DNA of 64,000 nucleotides from positions 1 through 64,000 of the forward strand of contig JAJDBF010000031.1 in assembly GCA_029261535.1 (NCBI GenBank), read 5' to 3'. Below the pieces are notes generated by a model. It searched no databases and was not told where the DNA came from. It saw nothing but the letters and a program-made list of their open reading frames with translations. Numbering within the stretch: position 1 is the first letter of the stretch; each line of letters begins with the position of its first letter. The translations under genes and the position numbers were made by a program. Shown here piece by piece: positions 1 through 8,090 of this stretch. The stretch comes from Nitrospinaceae bacterium. Its GTDB lineage: Bacteria > Nitrospinota > Nitrospinia > Nitrospinales > Nitrospinaceae.

Positions 1-551
1 GAAGCCGGAACCTTATCTATCTTGACCGGCTCCTTCGGTTTTTCGCTTTCAAATCGTGGAGAGAATTTTTTGAGGTATTCGACAACCGACCAGGCTTCTT
101 CCTCGGACAGCGCGCTTTTCCACGCTGGCATGGCCGTTCCCGGGACACCGTTCATGATGGTCTTGTAAATGTCTTCATCGACCGGCAGCGACCCACTGGG
201 CGTGCTGCGGTGCTTATAGATTCCCTTGCGGAAATCGCGTGGCCAGGGGTAGAGATAACTGGTGGCCCGGCCGCCGCCGTTGCCATCGGCTCCGTGGCAA
301 AAAACACACATGTGTTTGTAGACGGTTTCCCCGGCACCCCGACGGAATTTCTTGCCGTTGCGCTCAATCATGCCGCCATCGCTATGACTTTGATGATGTC
401 CGCTGTGGTGACCTTGATCTTGTTCAGGTTTGACAGGGTCGTTGGAATGCGCAAAGACGGTTCCGGAAATCAGGAGGAAACCCAGCGCGTAGCATGAGGT
501 TAGATTAACGAACCGGGAAGTTCGGTACGGAGAGGGTATAAAGTGTTTCAT
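1..551 (-). CDS. Exported c-type cytochrome, class I (3' end cut by window)
   Basis: This is a monohaem cytochrome c carrying electrons in the periplasm or at its membranes. The minus-strand reading frame is open to the left edge, so the C-terminus is missing. From the ATG at 551 there is a basic N-terminus, a hydrophobic segment around residues 20-33, and a likely signal-peptidase site after VFAHS. A histidine-rich stretch (HHSGHHQSH, about residues 48-56) precedes the haem site CVFCH (Cys82, Cys85, His86). The motif GTAMPAW supplies a likely distal Met141. The start overlaps the end of the upstream gene by 47 bp, which is long; a later start would lose the signal peptide, so I kept the ATG. 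The family is clear; the electron partner is unknown. Confidence 0.85.
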   Translation of the reverse strand, partial: MKHFIPSPYRTSRFVNLTSCYALGFLLISGTVFAHSNDPVKPEQDQGHHSGHHQSHSDGGMIERNGKKFRRGAGETVYKHMCVFCHGADGNGGGRATSYLYPWPRDFRKGIYKHRSTPSGSLPVDEDIYKTIMNGVPGTAMPAWKSALSEEEAWSVVEYLKKFSPRFESEKPKEPVKIDKVPA

Positions 552-1023
552 TTCCATTCAATCCGTCCTCGCCAACATCCACCCAGATGTTCTGGCAGTT
601 TTTGCGAAAGTCAAGCCCCCGACAATAAAACAGGGGATACTTTTTTGTGAAGTAAAGAGTCGGGTGCGACACATAAACCGCCAGGTGATCCACCCTGGCA
701 ATGGTGATCGCTTCCTTGATCGTCACCTTTTGACTCGGCATTTTTTTTATGATCTTCCTGATGACGGCATAGTCAAGCTCGCCATCAAGATCAAGGTCGT
801 AATAAGTCGAGATCAGCCCCGGAATACTGACCAGCTCCCAACCGCGATAACTGGGTGCTTTCCATCCGGGTTCCTTCGGGATCTGATCGGTGTACTGGTT
901 GCCTTCAGGTTTGAAGCCGCCTCCGTCTTGCGCAAATACGGGCATGGCGCAAGTGCAAGCTACTGTGGCAACCAGAGCCGAGACCAGAAAATTCCTGATG
1001 CGTTTGCCTGTGCGAACCACCAT
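505..1023 (-). CDS. Exported protein of unknown function
   Basis: I do not recognise this 172-residue protein. It begins with a good signal peptide: basic residues, a hydrophobic stretch about 11-28, and cleavage likely after PVFA. The mature part has an acidic motif DLDLDGELDY near residues 77-86 that resembles a calcium-binding or EF-hand-like loop, then a KKMPSQKVTI region and two cysteines near the C-terminus (YCRGLDFRKNC) that could form a disulfide. It lies directly upstream of the partial cytochrome c on the same strand and overlaps it, so they are probably cotranscribed. Function cannot be assigned. Confidence 0.7.
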   Translation of the reverse strand: MVVRTGKRIRNFLVSALVATVACTCAMPVFAQDGGGFKPEGNQYTDQIPKEPGWKAPSYRGWELVSIPGLISTYYDLDLDGELDYAVIRKIIKKMPSQKVTIKEAITIARVDHLAVYVSHPTLYFTKKYPLFYCRGLDFRKNCQNIWVDVGEDGLNGNETLYTLSVPNFPVR

Positions 1024-1150
1024 AGGACGTCCCCTTTTAGCGGAAACTCAAAACAGCCTGTCTTTTTTAAATTAGCATACTTTGAGAGGCCCACGAAAGG
1101 CAAATCGGGGGAGGCAAAACGGGATGAATTTTCCGTTCATTGAAGTCGGT

Positions 1151-2890
1151 TCACCGCCTGAAATAGGCCTTGGTGACGTACTGTTCCATTTGTCGCTGGG
1201 TATGAAACTGGGAGGCATTGAGGGCGATGGCGTGGCGCATGATCGCCACCCAGGCGGACTGGTCCTTATAATAAATGGGGATCACTTCCTGCTCAAGTTT
1301 CTCGTACAGGGCGGTGGCATCCCCGGCATCGCGCTCCTGATCGGAAAGTTCAACGTGCGGATCGAGTCCGCCGATTGCCCAGCCGGTGACCCCTTCAATA
1401 CAACCCTCCACCCACCAGCCATCGAGAATGCTGAGGTTGGGAATGCCGTTCAACACCGCCTTCATACCGCTGGTGCCGGAAGCTTCGTGCGGACGAATCG
1501 GGTTGTTGACCCAGACATCCACCCCGCCGGTGATGGCGAACCCGAGGTCCATGGTGTAATCGGGCAGGTAAATGATCTTCAGTTTTTTGCAACGGGTCTG
1601 TAGAAGTTTGATTTTTTCGTGAATGATGTGAATGATTTCCTTGCCCGCATCGTCTCTGGGGTGCGCCTTGCCGGCAAACACGATCTGCAATCCGGGTGAA
1701 TCTTCCGCCAGTTTGACCAACCGGTCCGGGTCCTGAAACATCAGGTTGGCGCGTTTGTAAGCCGCCGCCCGCCGTGCAAAACCCAGCGTTAAAATATTCG
1801 GGTCAAATTCCGCAGTTTCTGCAAACTGGTCAAACAATTCTTTTTTGCATTCCAGATGCGCCGTCCACACCAGGTCCTCTGGAATAATTTCAGCCTGTCT
1901 CAAGTAACGCGGGTCCTCTCTCCAGAGGGGGATGTACCGGTCGAATAATGTTGCGAATTGATCATGCACCCAGGTGTAGGTGTGGATTCCATTGGTGATG
2001 AAATCGATCAGGTGATGAGGAAACATTTCATTTGAAACTTCGCCATGACGCTTGGCGACACCATTGGCGAACCGGCTCAGGTTCAGGCCGAGGGTGGTCA
2101 TGTTCAACTGATCCTCCCCACTGAGCTGGCTAAGGAGCGAGACCGGCACCTCGGTGTTCAGCACCCGCTCTACCATATCGAACGGAAAGCGGTCGTGCCC
2201 GGCGGCGACCGGGGTGTGGGTGGTGAACACGCAATTTTTTTGAACCGATTCGAGGTCCCACTGCGTTGATTCATCCCAGGTCTCGGCAAGTGCCCGCTGG
2301 TTCTCCCTCAGAAGTTCCACCGTCAACAGCGAGGAGTGCCCTTCATTCATGTGAAAGGTGTGGATGTTATTGAACCTGAGCGCCCGCAGGAATTTTACGC
2401 CGCCAATACCCAGCAGAATCTCCTGCTTCAAACGAAACTCCCGGTCACCGGAATACAGTGATGAGCACAAAAGTTTATCGTCTTCACTGTTGCCTTCGAC
2501 ACAGGTGTCGAGAAATAAGATCGGAAGCCGGTCGCCACGAATTCCCCGGTACATAAAGACCCAAGCCTGCACCAGAATATCCCGCCCTTCGATTTCGTTG
2601 AGGACAATCTTTTCCGGGAGCAGGGTCAGTTTTTCGGACGGGTCCCACTGAACCGGGCGTTCCACCTGCCATCCCTCGCTATTGATTTCCTGACGAAAAT
2701 ATCCCTGCCGGTACAACAAGGTAACGCCGACGGTAGGTAACCCGAGGTCGGCACAGGATTTCAGCGTGTCGCCTGCCAGAATGCCCAGGCCGCCACTGTA
2801 GGTGGGAATGCGTGCTTCCAGCCCGATCTCCATGCTGAAATACGCGATTTTTGGATCGTAAAGATCGCCTTCAATAATACTACTGTTCAT
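1151..2890 (-). CDS. glgP: Glycogen/alpha-glucan phosphorylase, short type
   Basis: This enzyme releases glucose 1-phosphate from the non-reducing ends of glycogen or maltodextrin in the cytoplasm (GT35 family, pyridoxal phosphate dependent). The N-terminal motif MEIGLEARIPTYSGGLGILA and the C-terminal EASGTSGMKAVLNG are diagnostic; the lysine of the latter (Lys477) should bind PLP. At 579 residues it belongs to the shorter alpha-glucan phosphorylase type rather than the roughly 800-residue E. coli MalP/GlgP form. It follows the STAS-domain gene by 15 nt on the same strand, so the two are almost certainly one transcript. No other glycogen genes are seen in the window. The family call is very secure; the preferred substrate is not known. 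Confidence 0.95.
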   Translation of the reverse strand: MNSSIIEGDLYDPKIAYFSMEIGLEARIPTYSGGLGILAGDTLKSCADLGLPTVGVTLLYRQGYFRQEINSEGWQVERPVQWDPSEKLTLLPEKIVLNEIEGRDILVQAWVFMYRGIRGDRLPILFLDTCVEGNSEDDKLLCSSLYSGDREFRLKQEILLGIGGVKFLRALRFNNIHTFHMNEGHSSLLTVELLRENQRALAETWDESTQWDLESVQKNCVFTTHTPVAAGHDRFPFDMVERVLNTEVPVSLLSQLSGEDQLNMTTLGLNLSRFANGVAKRHGEVSNEMFPHHLIDFITNGIHTYTWVHDQFATLFDRYIPLWREDPRYLRQAEIIPEDLVWTAHLECKKELFDQFAETAEFDPNILTLGFARRAAAYKRANLMFQDPDRLVKLAEDSPGLQIVFAGKAHPRDDAGKEIIHIIHEKIKLLQTRCKKLKIIYLPDYTMDLGFAITGGVDVWVNNPIRPHEASGTSGMKAVLNGIPNLSILDGWWVEGCIEGVTGWAIGGLDPHVELSDQERDAGDATALYEKLEQEVIPIYYKDQSAWVAIMRHAIALNASQFHTQRQMEQYVTKAYFRR

Positions 2891-2905
2891 AATTCGGGTG
2901 TGGGG

Positions 2906-3286
2906 TCAGGAGTCGTGAGCATCGAGAGCTGAGGATACATCTTCGTAAACGTTGAACACTTCGTGCAGTTTGGCCATATCGAAGACTTGCTTGGGGGCTC
3001 CGCTTATGGCCGCCAGAAAAAATCGTCCTTCCAGCTTCTGAACTTTTTGCAGGGAGTGGAGAAAGACACTGATGGTGGAACTGTCCATGTAGGTGACCTC
3101 TTCCAGATTGACCACAAAACGGCACAGGCCGCGGGCCACGTAGGCATCCACAAGTCTCTGCAGTTCGCCCGAGTTGTACACATCGAGCTGGCCTCTGAGG
3201 TCGATGATAACAACTCCCGCTTCGTCGCGGCAATCGATATCGATCTTGCCCATCATGCCCAAGATTTCTTTGTGGATTTTTTCCAT
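2906..3286 (-). CDS. STAS-domain anti-sigma factor antagonist
   Basis: This 126-residue protein has the SpoIIAA-type STAS fold: a strand VVIIDLRGQLDVYNSGELQ, then FVVNLEEVTYMDSSTISVFL. The DSS segment is the usual site of regulatory serine phosphorylation by an anti-sigma kinase. Such proteins bind an anti-sigma factor and free its sigma factor or other partner. No anti-sigma factor or phosphatase gene is nearby. It is cotranscribed with, and lies immediately upstream of, the glycogen phosphorylase gene, which suggests the switch has something to do with storage-glucan mobilisation or with the same stress programme. An internal ATG pair nine to ten residues in (GMMGKID) is a possible alternative start. 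Confidence 0.88.
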   Translation of the reverse strand: MEKIHKEILGMMGKIDIDCRDEAGVVIIDLRGQLDVYNSGELQRLVDAYVARGLCRFVVNLEEVTYMDSSTISVFLHSLQKVQKLEGRFFLAAISGAPKQVFDMAKLHEVFNVYEDVSSALDAHDS

Positions 3287-3457
3287 CAGACAGAGCCCTG
3301 TGTGTTGGGATTTCTGCCTATATATAATATGAACCCGTCACAGGCACAAGCAAAATCAGAAAGGCTCTCGAAAGGCCCCGTTTTTCAGGAGAGGTGATTT
3401 ATCACAAACGCCATCGAAAAATTATCCGTTAACCAAGAACCATTTTATTCAGGCGAA

Positions 3458-4504
3458 TCAATTAGCGGTGCAGGTGACGCTGGTCTGGGATCCACCGCCA
3501 ACATTCAGGCTTCCTCCAGGATTCAATCCTGCGCAAATGGCTCCTATAAACGCAAGCGCAAGGTCCATCTGACAACTGCCACCGGCACTGCAAGCCAACG
3601 TCATGAGAAAAACCTGCCCGGGGGTCAGATTCAAATTAAACGTTTGATTGAGCACCAGTGTATTGACCGCCACACAGACGCTGATCGCATTGATCAAAAC
3701 CGATGCCGTGCTACCCCCACCACCAAAACAATTGACGCTACCCGATACCGCTGTGGTGCCCCCTGTGCCACCACCTGTGGCACCACCATCATCATCATCC
3801 ACATCCAACCCTCGGCGTACGGCATTCTGAATGGCGATGTCTTCCGTATTGGCGTTCTGCGCACGGCCAGCATATTCCTGGATAACTCCTGAACCGTCAT
3901 TCATCCCGAACCCATCGAGAAGTTTCTCCAATTCAGGGGTTTCACTCTTGCATGCTTCCTCAACGTATTGTTTTGCCTCTTCGACTAGTTTTTCCTGGGC
4001 CTCCACAGCTTTCTCGGCCTTAATCTTTTCCTGTACCGCTTTCCACCACAGGCCATTAGCCGATTCCCAGGCTTTTTGCGCCGCATCAAGTTGAGTCTTG
4101 GCCTTATCCGACACAGCTCTGGCTTTATTCGTAACGGCTTCGGCGGCTTTGTAGGCCTGCCACGCCTCAGTGTTAAAAAACTCACTTCCAATACCGGTAT
4201 TATTCCATGCCTTAAGCTCGGCAGTAAAAGCCTTGATTCCATCAAAATAGGCATCACTAAATGCGTCCAAGGCCTCCTGGCGGGCCGCTGCCGCCGTCTT
4301 CAGCGCGGCCTTTGCTTTAGCTTCCTTGGCATCAGCCTGTTGCAACGCGTCCTGCTTCGCTTTTAACTTGCCCTCAGCGGCGGCCAAAGCCTGCTTCGCA
4401 TCCGCGCATTCATCCGCCCAAACCGGGGCAACTGACACAAACAAGAACATGGCGATCAAACCAGCCACCCACCATTCCCCGGACACACTCGTGAAATTTC
4501 TCAT
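3458..4504 (-). CDS. Exported helical protein with cysteine-rich C-terminal domain, module 1 large protein
   Basis: Third and last large member of a triplicated two-gene module; I do not recognise the family. The ATG at 4504 makes an ATGA overlap with the small partner gene, the same arrangement as in the other two modules, so I prefer it to an in-frame start five codons upstream. A signal peptide ends near PVWA. The body (about residues 30-185) is rich in Ala, Lys, Glu and Gln and is probably a long helical or coiled-coil rod. A motif shared by all three copies follows (GRAQNANTEDIAI, then RRGLDVDDDD), then a Gly/Thr-rich linker and a C-terminal domain with six cysteines. That domain is clearly diverged from the near-identical ones of modules 2 and 3. 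Probable location is the periplasm or cell surface. Confidence 0.75.
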   Translation of the reverse strand: MRNFTSVSGEWWVAGLIAMFLFVSVAPVWADECADAKQALAAAEGKLKAKQDALQQADAKEAKAKAALKTAAAARQEALDAFSDAYFDGIKAFTAELKAWNNTGIGSEFFNTEAWQAYKAAEAVTNKARAVSDKAKTQLDAAQKAWESANGLWWKAVQEKIKAEKAVEAQEKLVEEAKQYVEEACKSETPELEKLLDGFGMNDGSGVIQEYAGRAQNANTEDIAIQNAVRRGLDVDDDDGGATGGGTGGTTAVSGSVNCFGGGGSTASVLINAISVCVAVNTLVLNQTFNLNLTPGQVFLMTLACSAGGSCQMDLALAFIGAICAGLNPGGSLNVGGGSQTSVTCTAN

Positions 4505-4932
4505 TGGAGACCTCCGCACCGCGCTTTAGCATCCGCAATGCGCTGATCGTACCTCTGGATCGCTTGCTTCAAATTGTCTCCTGCAGACAGCTCCCGGTCA
4601 TAGGCATTATTCATTGCCGCTCTGGCACGGTTTAATGGTTCATCCGACGGTGGCTTCCCACTTGAAATCAGAGTTTTCTGATAACCCTCCAGCACCCGCC
4701 CCTCCTCTTCCATCGCCCGTCTCGTTTTTTCCAGGGCCTGGCCAAGAACTTTAAACGCTTCTTTCACATCAGCCGAAGCGGGTTTTACCAGACCCACCGC
4801 TGATTTACATTCAGGCGAAGGCGTGGCCTCCGGACTGCCGCCAAATGCGGGTGCAGACCACAGCAGAATTAATAGAACGAGGAGTTTTGAACGGGTAAGA
4901 ATGCGGACAAAATTGAATGAAAATTTTGGCAT
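4501..4932 (-). CDS. Small exported helical protein, module 1 partner
   Basis: A 143-residue exported protein of unknown family. I start it at the ATG at 4932 because this matches the start and length of the module 2 copy (also 143 residues); a longer in-frame reading only extends into repeated non-coding DNA. The signal peptide ends at APAFGG. The mature part is helical and charged, with one cysteine at its beginning (PECKSAV) and one at its very end (ARCGGLQ). Both are conserved in all three copies and could join the ends of a helical hairpin by a disulfide. The last codons contain GGAGG, which serves as the ribosome-binding site of the downstream large gene, and the two genes overlap by ATGA. 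Confidence 0.75.
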   Translation of the reverse strand: MPKFSFNFVRILTRSKLLVLLILLWSAPAFGGSPEATPSPECKSAVGLVKPASADVKEAFKVLGQALEKTRRAMEEEGRVLEGYQKTLISSGKPPSDEPLNRARAAMNNAYDRELSAGDNLKQAIQRYDQRIADAKARCGGLQ

Positions 4933-4942
4933 ATCAACCAGA

Positions 4943-5403
4943 CCTTTAAGAGAAAGTAAGCTATCAGAATAAAAAATATCGCACAATCAGAAACCCCTTT
5001 GAGCGATTAGTTACAGGTGCAATTGACCGTACCCGGACCGTTGACCTGAATTCCCACCACGTTTGGTGTGCAGGTCACACCCGTCAAGCTGGCTACAAAC
5101 ATATGGCAGTTGGGACCCGCAGTCGCTCCCGGACAGGCGATCACAAAACTCACCGTGCTACCGGGGGTACAGGTCTTTGAAATGGCATTGCCGACAGAGG
5201 CAATGCCTCCGGTACTGCTACACACCTGCATGCCAGCAAAAGATACCGTCGCCTGCCCCGGACTACCAAAGCAATTGACACTGCCCGTGACAGCCGTTGA
5301 AGCCGCAGGAGTAGCACCACCACCACCGCCGCCACCATCACCGTCGTCATCCACATCCAGGCCACGTTTTCGTGCTTCCTCAATCGCGATATCTTCAGTA
5401 TTG
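4943..5403. repeat. Recently homogenised repeat block, copy A
   Basis: This block includes the 3' third of the module 2 large gene and the non-coding segment after it. It matches 6506-6957 very closely. Over roughly 310 bp of coding sequence from the stop codon I count about six mismatches, and the trailing non-coding part also matches, with a few changes. The two blocks differ in the length of the Gly/Asp linker. Similarity falls sharply upstream (towards the helical body), which points to a recent duplication or gene conversion limited to this end. Confidence 0.85.
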
Positions 5404-6071
5404 GCATCCTTCGCCCGTCCCGTGTATTCCTTGATGACATCCGATCCGCCCATGCCGAAAGAGTCCAGCAATACTTTCATTCCAGCAGAGGGTTTTTTAG
5501 GAACTTTCTTTTTGCAAGCCTCATTGACACGCCCTATTTTACGAGCCACATTGAGCCTCTGTCGGGAGACGAATTTTTCAGCCGAAAAAGCTTTAGTTTG
5601 GGCATTGAATAATGCCTTCCGGGCTTCGTCCAATTGCTTATCGGCAGCCGGAGTAGCCTTTGTTGCCGCATTATAATTCTCCCATGCCGCACGTTTTCTA
5701 TTCTTTGCGGCCTGATAAGCCTGCCAAGCGGCAGTATTAAAACGCTTGCTTAAACTATTAGTCTTTTTATAGGCACTAACCAACTCCCTACTCGCCTGCT
5801 CCACCATATCACTTGCCCTGTTTTTCCTGGAATACACTTTGCCGAAGGCAATCAGAATACTGTCATAACGCGCTTTGGCCTGTTTTGCCCTGGTTTTCGC
5901 CTTTTCTAGCGTCAATTGACGATCCTTCAGTTTTTCCCTGGCAATCCCCAGCGCGGTCTTCGCATCGGAGCATGCGTCCGCCCAAACCGGGCTGGCAACC
6001 AATAACATCAGCACGACCATCAGGCTGGCAATCCATCCTTTATGTGGCGCAAACGGGTTTCGGGGTATCAT
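5007..6071 (-). CDS. Exported helical protein with cysteine-rich C-terminal domain, module 2 large protein
   Basis: This 354-residue paralogue of the 3458-4504 and 6574-7671 products has a signal peptide ending at PVWADAC and a strongly basic and Ala-rich helical body (about 30-190). The shared motif GRAKDANTEDIAIEEARKRG is followed by an Asp/Gly linker (DVDDDGDGGGG) and a C-terminal domain of about 95 residues with eight cysteines, ending NCTCN. The domain is rich in Thr, Val, Gly and Ser and is probably beta-structured with disulfides. It starts with an ATGA overlap on its small partner. The body is only distantly similar to the other copies, but the C-terminal domain is nearly identical to that of module 3. 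Function unknown; an extracytoplasmic fibre, surface layer or matrix component is possible. Confidence 0.75.
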   Translation of the reverse strand: MIPRNPFAPHKGWIASLMVVLMLLVASPVWADACSDAKTALGIAREKLKDRQLTLEKAKTRAKQAKARYDSILIAFGKVYSRKNRASDMVEQASRELVSAYKKTNSLSKRFNTAAWQAYQAAKNRKRAAWENYNAATKATPAADKQLDEARKALFNAQTKAFSAEKFVSRQRLNVARKIGRVNEACKKKVPKKPSAGMKVLLDSFGMGGSDVIKEYTGRAKDANTEDIAIEEARKRGLDVDDDGDGGGGGGGATPAASTAVTGSVNCFGSPGQATVSFAGMQVCSSTGGIASVGNAISKTCTPGSTVSFVIACPGATAGPNCHMFVASLTGVTCTPNVVGIQVNGPGTVNCTCN

Positions 6072-6499
6072 TGGGAACCTCCACAGCGGCTCTCGGCCGT
6101 GTCAAGACGTTGATCAAATACCTGCATCACTTGCTCCAGGTGACCGTGCGCAGACCGCACCCGGCTTCGCGCCTGCTCCAGAGTTGCGTTCGCACGATTT
6201 AACTTTTCATCTGATGGCAACGCCTCACTTGAGCCCAGTGCTTTGCGATAGTTTTCTAAAGAACGGCCTCGCGCCGCCAGGGTATCTTTTGCTTCATCCA
6301 TCGCCTGCCCCAAAGAATTAAAAGCGGCTTCCACATCCGCGTTGGCTAGGTTGAGCAGACCATTGGCCGCCTTGCATTCAGGCAAAGGTGCGACCTCCGG
6401 ACTGCCGCCAAATGCGGGAACCGTCCACAACAAAATGAGTAGAATGAGAAGTTTTGAACGGGTAAAGCTACAGGCAAAATGAAATGACGACTTCAACAT
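6068..6499 (-). CDS. Small exported helical protein, module 2 partner
   Basis: A 143-residue paralogue of the other two small proteins. The signal peptide has the same core (TRSKLLILLILLW) as the module 1 copy and ends at VPAFGG. The mature protein keeps the N-terminal PECKAANG cysteine and the C-terminal SRCGGSQ cysteine, with an acidic and Ala-rich helical middle. It overlaps the next gene by ATGA, so translation of the pair is probably coupled and gives matched amounts. The conserved pairing in three copies suggests that the small and large proteins bind each other. Confidence 0.75.
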   Translation of the reverse strand: MLKSSFHFACSFTRSKLLILLILLWTVPAFGGSPEVAPLPECKAANGLLNLANADVEAAFNSLGQAMDEAKDTLAARGRSLENYRKALGSSEALPSDEKLNRANATLEQARSRVRSAHGHLEQVMQVFDQRLDTAESRCGGSQ

Positions 6500-6505
6500 A
6501 AAGAC

Positions 6506-6957
6506 AAAACCTTTAAGAGCAAGTAAGCTATCAGAATAAAAATTATCGAACGATCAGAAACCCCTTTGAGCGATTAGCTACAGGTGCAATTGACAGTGCC
6601 CGGACCGTTGACCTGAACTCCCACCACGTTTGGTGTGCAGGTCACACCCGTCAGGCTGGTTACAAACATATGGCAGTTGGGACCCGCAGTCGCTCCCGGA
6701 CAGGCGATCACAAAACTCACCGTGCTACCGGGGGTACAGGTCTTTGAAATGGCATTGCCGACAGAGGCAATGCCTCCGGTACTGCTACACACCTGCATAC
6801 CAGCAAAAGATACCGTCGCCTGCCCCGGACTACCAAAGCAATTGACACTGCCCGTGACAGCCGTTGAAGCCGCAGGAGTAGCACCACCACCGGTATTACC
6901 GCCTTTATCCAGTCCACGTTTTCGTGCTTCCTCAATCGCGATATCTTCTGTATTGGC
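6506..6957. repeat. Recently homogenised repeat block, copy B
   Basis: Counterpart of 4943-5403. It covers the 3' end of the module 3 large gene and the non-coding segment before the module 2 small gene. In both copies this spacer is 74 bp between the stop of the large gene and the start of the next small gene. Confidence 0.85.
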
Positions 6958-7671
6958 TTCGTTGGCGCGGCCTGTGAATAACTTGAGGATTGCCGACGAC
7001 GATCCACCTACTTTAAATTCCCCGCTACCAAGATCAAATGTCTTTTCATCATTCATCAAGGATCCAATGATTTTCCCAGCCTCAGATCCCTCTTCTTTGC
7101 AAGCATCAAAAGCACGTTGTCTGGCTGTAGAAACAGCGTCCCTTTGCCGATTGACCGCCTGCCTGGCTTGGTTAAATTTAGCGAGGGCCTCGTCATATGC
7201 CTCTTTAGGCTGTTTAGTGGCTTCCAGTGCAGCCTTTTCCGCTACTTGAGCTTTATCGTAAGCGGCTTTGGCATCTCGCTTGGCCTTAACACCCTTGCTT
7301 TCCCTAAGCTTTTTCAAATTGGCAGGATTAGCAGGCTCGCCTCTCCCTATCGGACCCCACAAATACTTTTCTGTCGCGACCGCAGCTGCTTCCCAAGAAT
7401 CAGTCCAAGCCTGATAGGCATCTTCCCTTGCCTGAAAAGCCTCTGTATAGGCTGCCCTAGCCTTTAAATACGGCCCCTTTGCTTTATTAGACTGTGCCAA
7501 TGCTTGCTTCTTCGCCTTTTCCAATACTTTCAAATCTGCCTCGGCAATAGCCAAAGCTCTTTTAGCATCTGAACATTCATCCGCCCACACCGGATTAGTA
7601 GCGACTAACATCAGCACTACCATTATGCTAGTCATCCACCATTTCCCTGACACGCACGTAAAATTTCTCAT
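6574..7671 (-). CDS. Exported helical protein with cysteine-rich C-terminal domain, module 3 large protein
   Basis: First large protein of the operon, 365 residues from the ATG at 7671, which overlaps the small partner gene by ATGA. The signal peptide ends at PVWADEC. The body is a long Ala/Lys/Glu-rich helix with an insertion around WGPIGRGEPANPANLKKL that is absent from the other copies. The shared GRANEANTEDIAIEEARKRG motif comes next; here the linker is short (DKGGNTGGG) without the Asp run. The eight-cysteine C-terminal domain differs from that of module 2 by only a few residues (for example FVTSL for FVASL). This combination of a variable body with a shared end is the clearest sign that the C-terminal domain does a common job, such as assembly or anchoring. 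Confidence 0.75.
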   Translation of the reverse strand: MRNFTCVSGKWWMTSIMVVLMLVATNPVWADECSDAKRALAIAEADLKVLEKAKKQALAQSNKAKGPYLKARAAYTEAFQAREDAYQAWTDSWEAAAVATEKYLWGPIGRGEPANPANLKKLRESKGVKAKRDAKAAYDKAQVAEKAALEATKQPKEAYDEALAKFNQARQAVNRQRDAVSTARQRAFDACKEEGSEAGKIIGSLMNDEKTFDLGSGEFKVGGSSSAILKLFTGRANEANTEDIAIEEARKRGLDKGGNTGGGATPAASTAVTGSVNCFGSPGQATVSFAGMQVCSSTGGIASVGNAISKTCTPGSTVSFVIACPGATAGPNCHMFVTSLTGVTCTPNVVGVQVNGPGTVNCTCS

Positions 7672-8087
7672 CGGAGACCTCCACACCGGGCGATGGCATC
7701 CGCAAATCGTTGGTCGTGCCCTTGTATCGCTTGTTTCAGGTGCTGGCTGGAAGATGCTTCACTATCATATGCACGCTTCATTGTCGCTCTCGCTTGGTTT
7801 AGCGGTTCATCCGACGGCGGCTTCCCACTGGAGTCCAAGGCTTGCTGGTAACTCTTAATCACATGGCTCTCATCTTCCAGTGCCCGTCCCGTTTTTTCAA
7901 TCGCCTGACCTAATGCTTTGAAAGCCTCATTCACATCAATCAAGGCCAGTTTCACCAAACTCACCGCTACCTTGCATTCAAGCGAGGGCGTGACCTCCGG
8001 ACTACCACCAAACGCGGGTGCAGACCATAACAGAAGCCATAGAATGAGACAGTTTTTAAAAAAAGAAATGCGACGATGTTTCGTCAT
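7668..8087 (-). CDS. Small exported helical protein, module 3 partner
   Basis: A 139-residue member of the small family. It has a signal peptide ending at APAFGG, the first cysteine in LECKVAV and the last in ARCGGLR. The middle is predicted helical and closely resembles module 1 (SSGKPPSDEPLN is shared). It begins 3 nt after the stop of the beta-barrel gene, which ties all three modules to that gene as one operon, and it overlaps the large gene by ATGA. Function unknown. Confidence 0.75.
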   Translation of the reverse strand: MTKHRRISFFKNCLILWLLLWSAPAFGGSPEVTPSLECKVAVSLVKLALIDVNEAFKALGQAIEKTGRALEDESHVIKSYQQALDSSGKPPSDEPLNQARATMKRAYDSEASSSQHLKQAIQGHDQRFADAIARCGGLR

Positions 8088-8090
8088 TTT

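Noticed and set aside
664-1143. Long plus-strand frames opposite the exported protein and glgP
   Set aside because: They are antisense shadows of genes with signal peptides or diagnostic motifs.
3700-3830. CAC/CCA-rich repeat run seen as a possible microsatellite or CRISPR-like array
   Set aside because: It is the codon pattern of the Gly/Thr/Asp linker of the module 1 large protein; no regular spacers exist.
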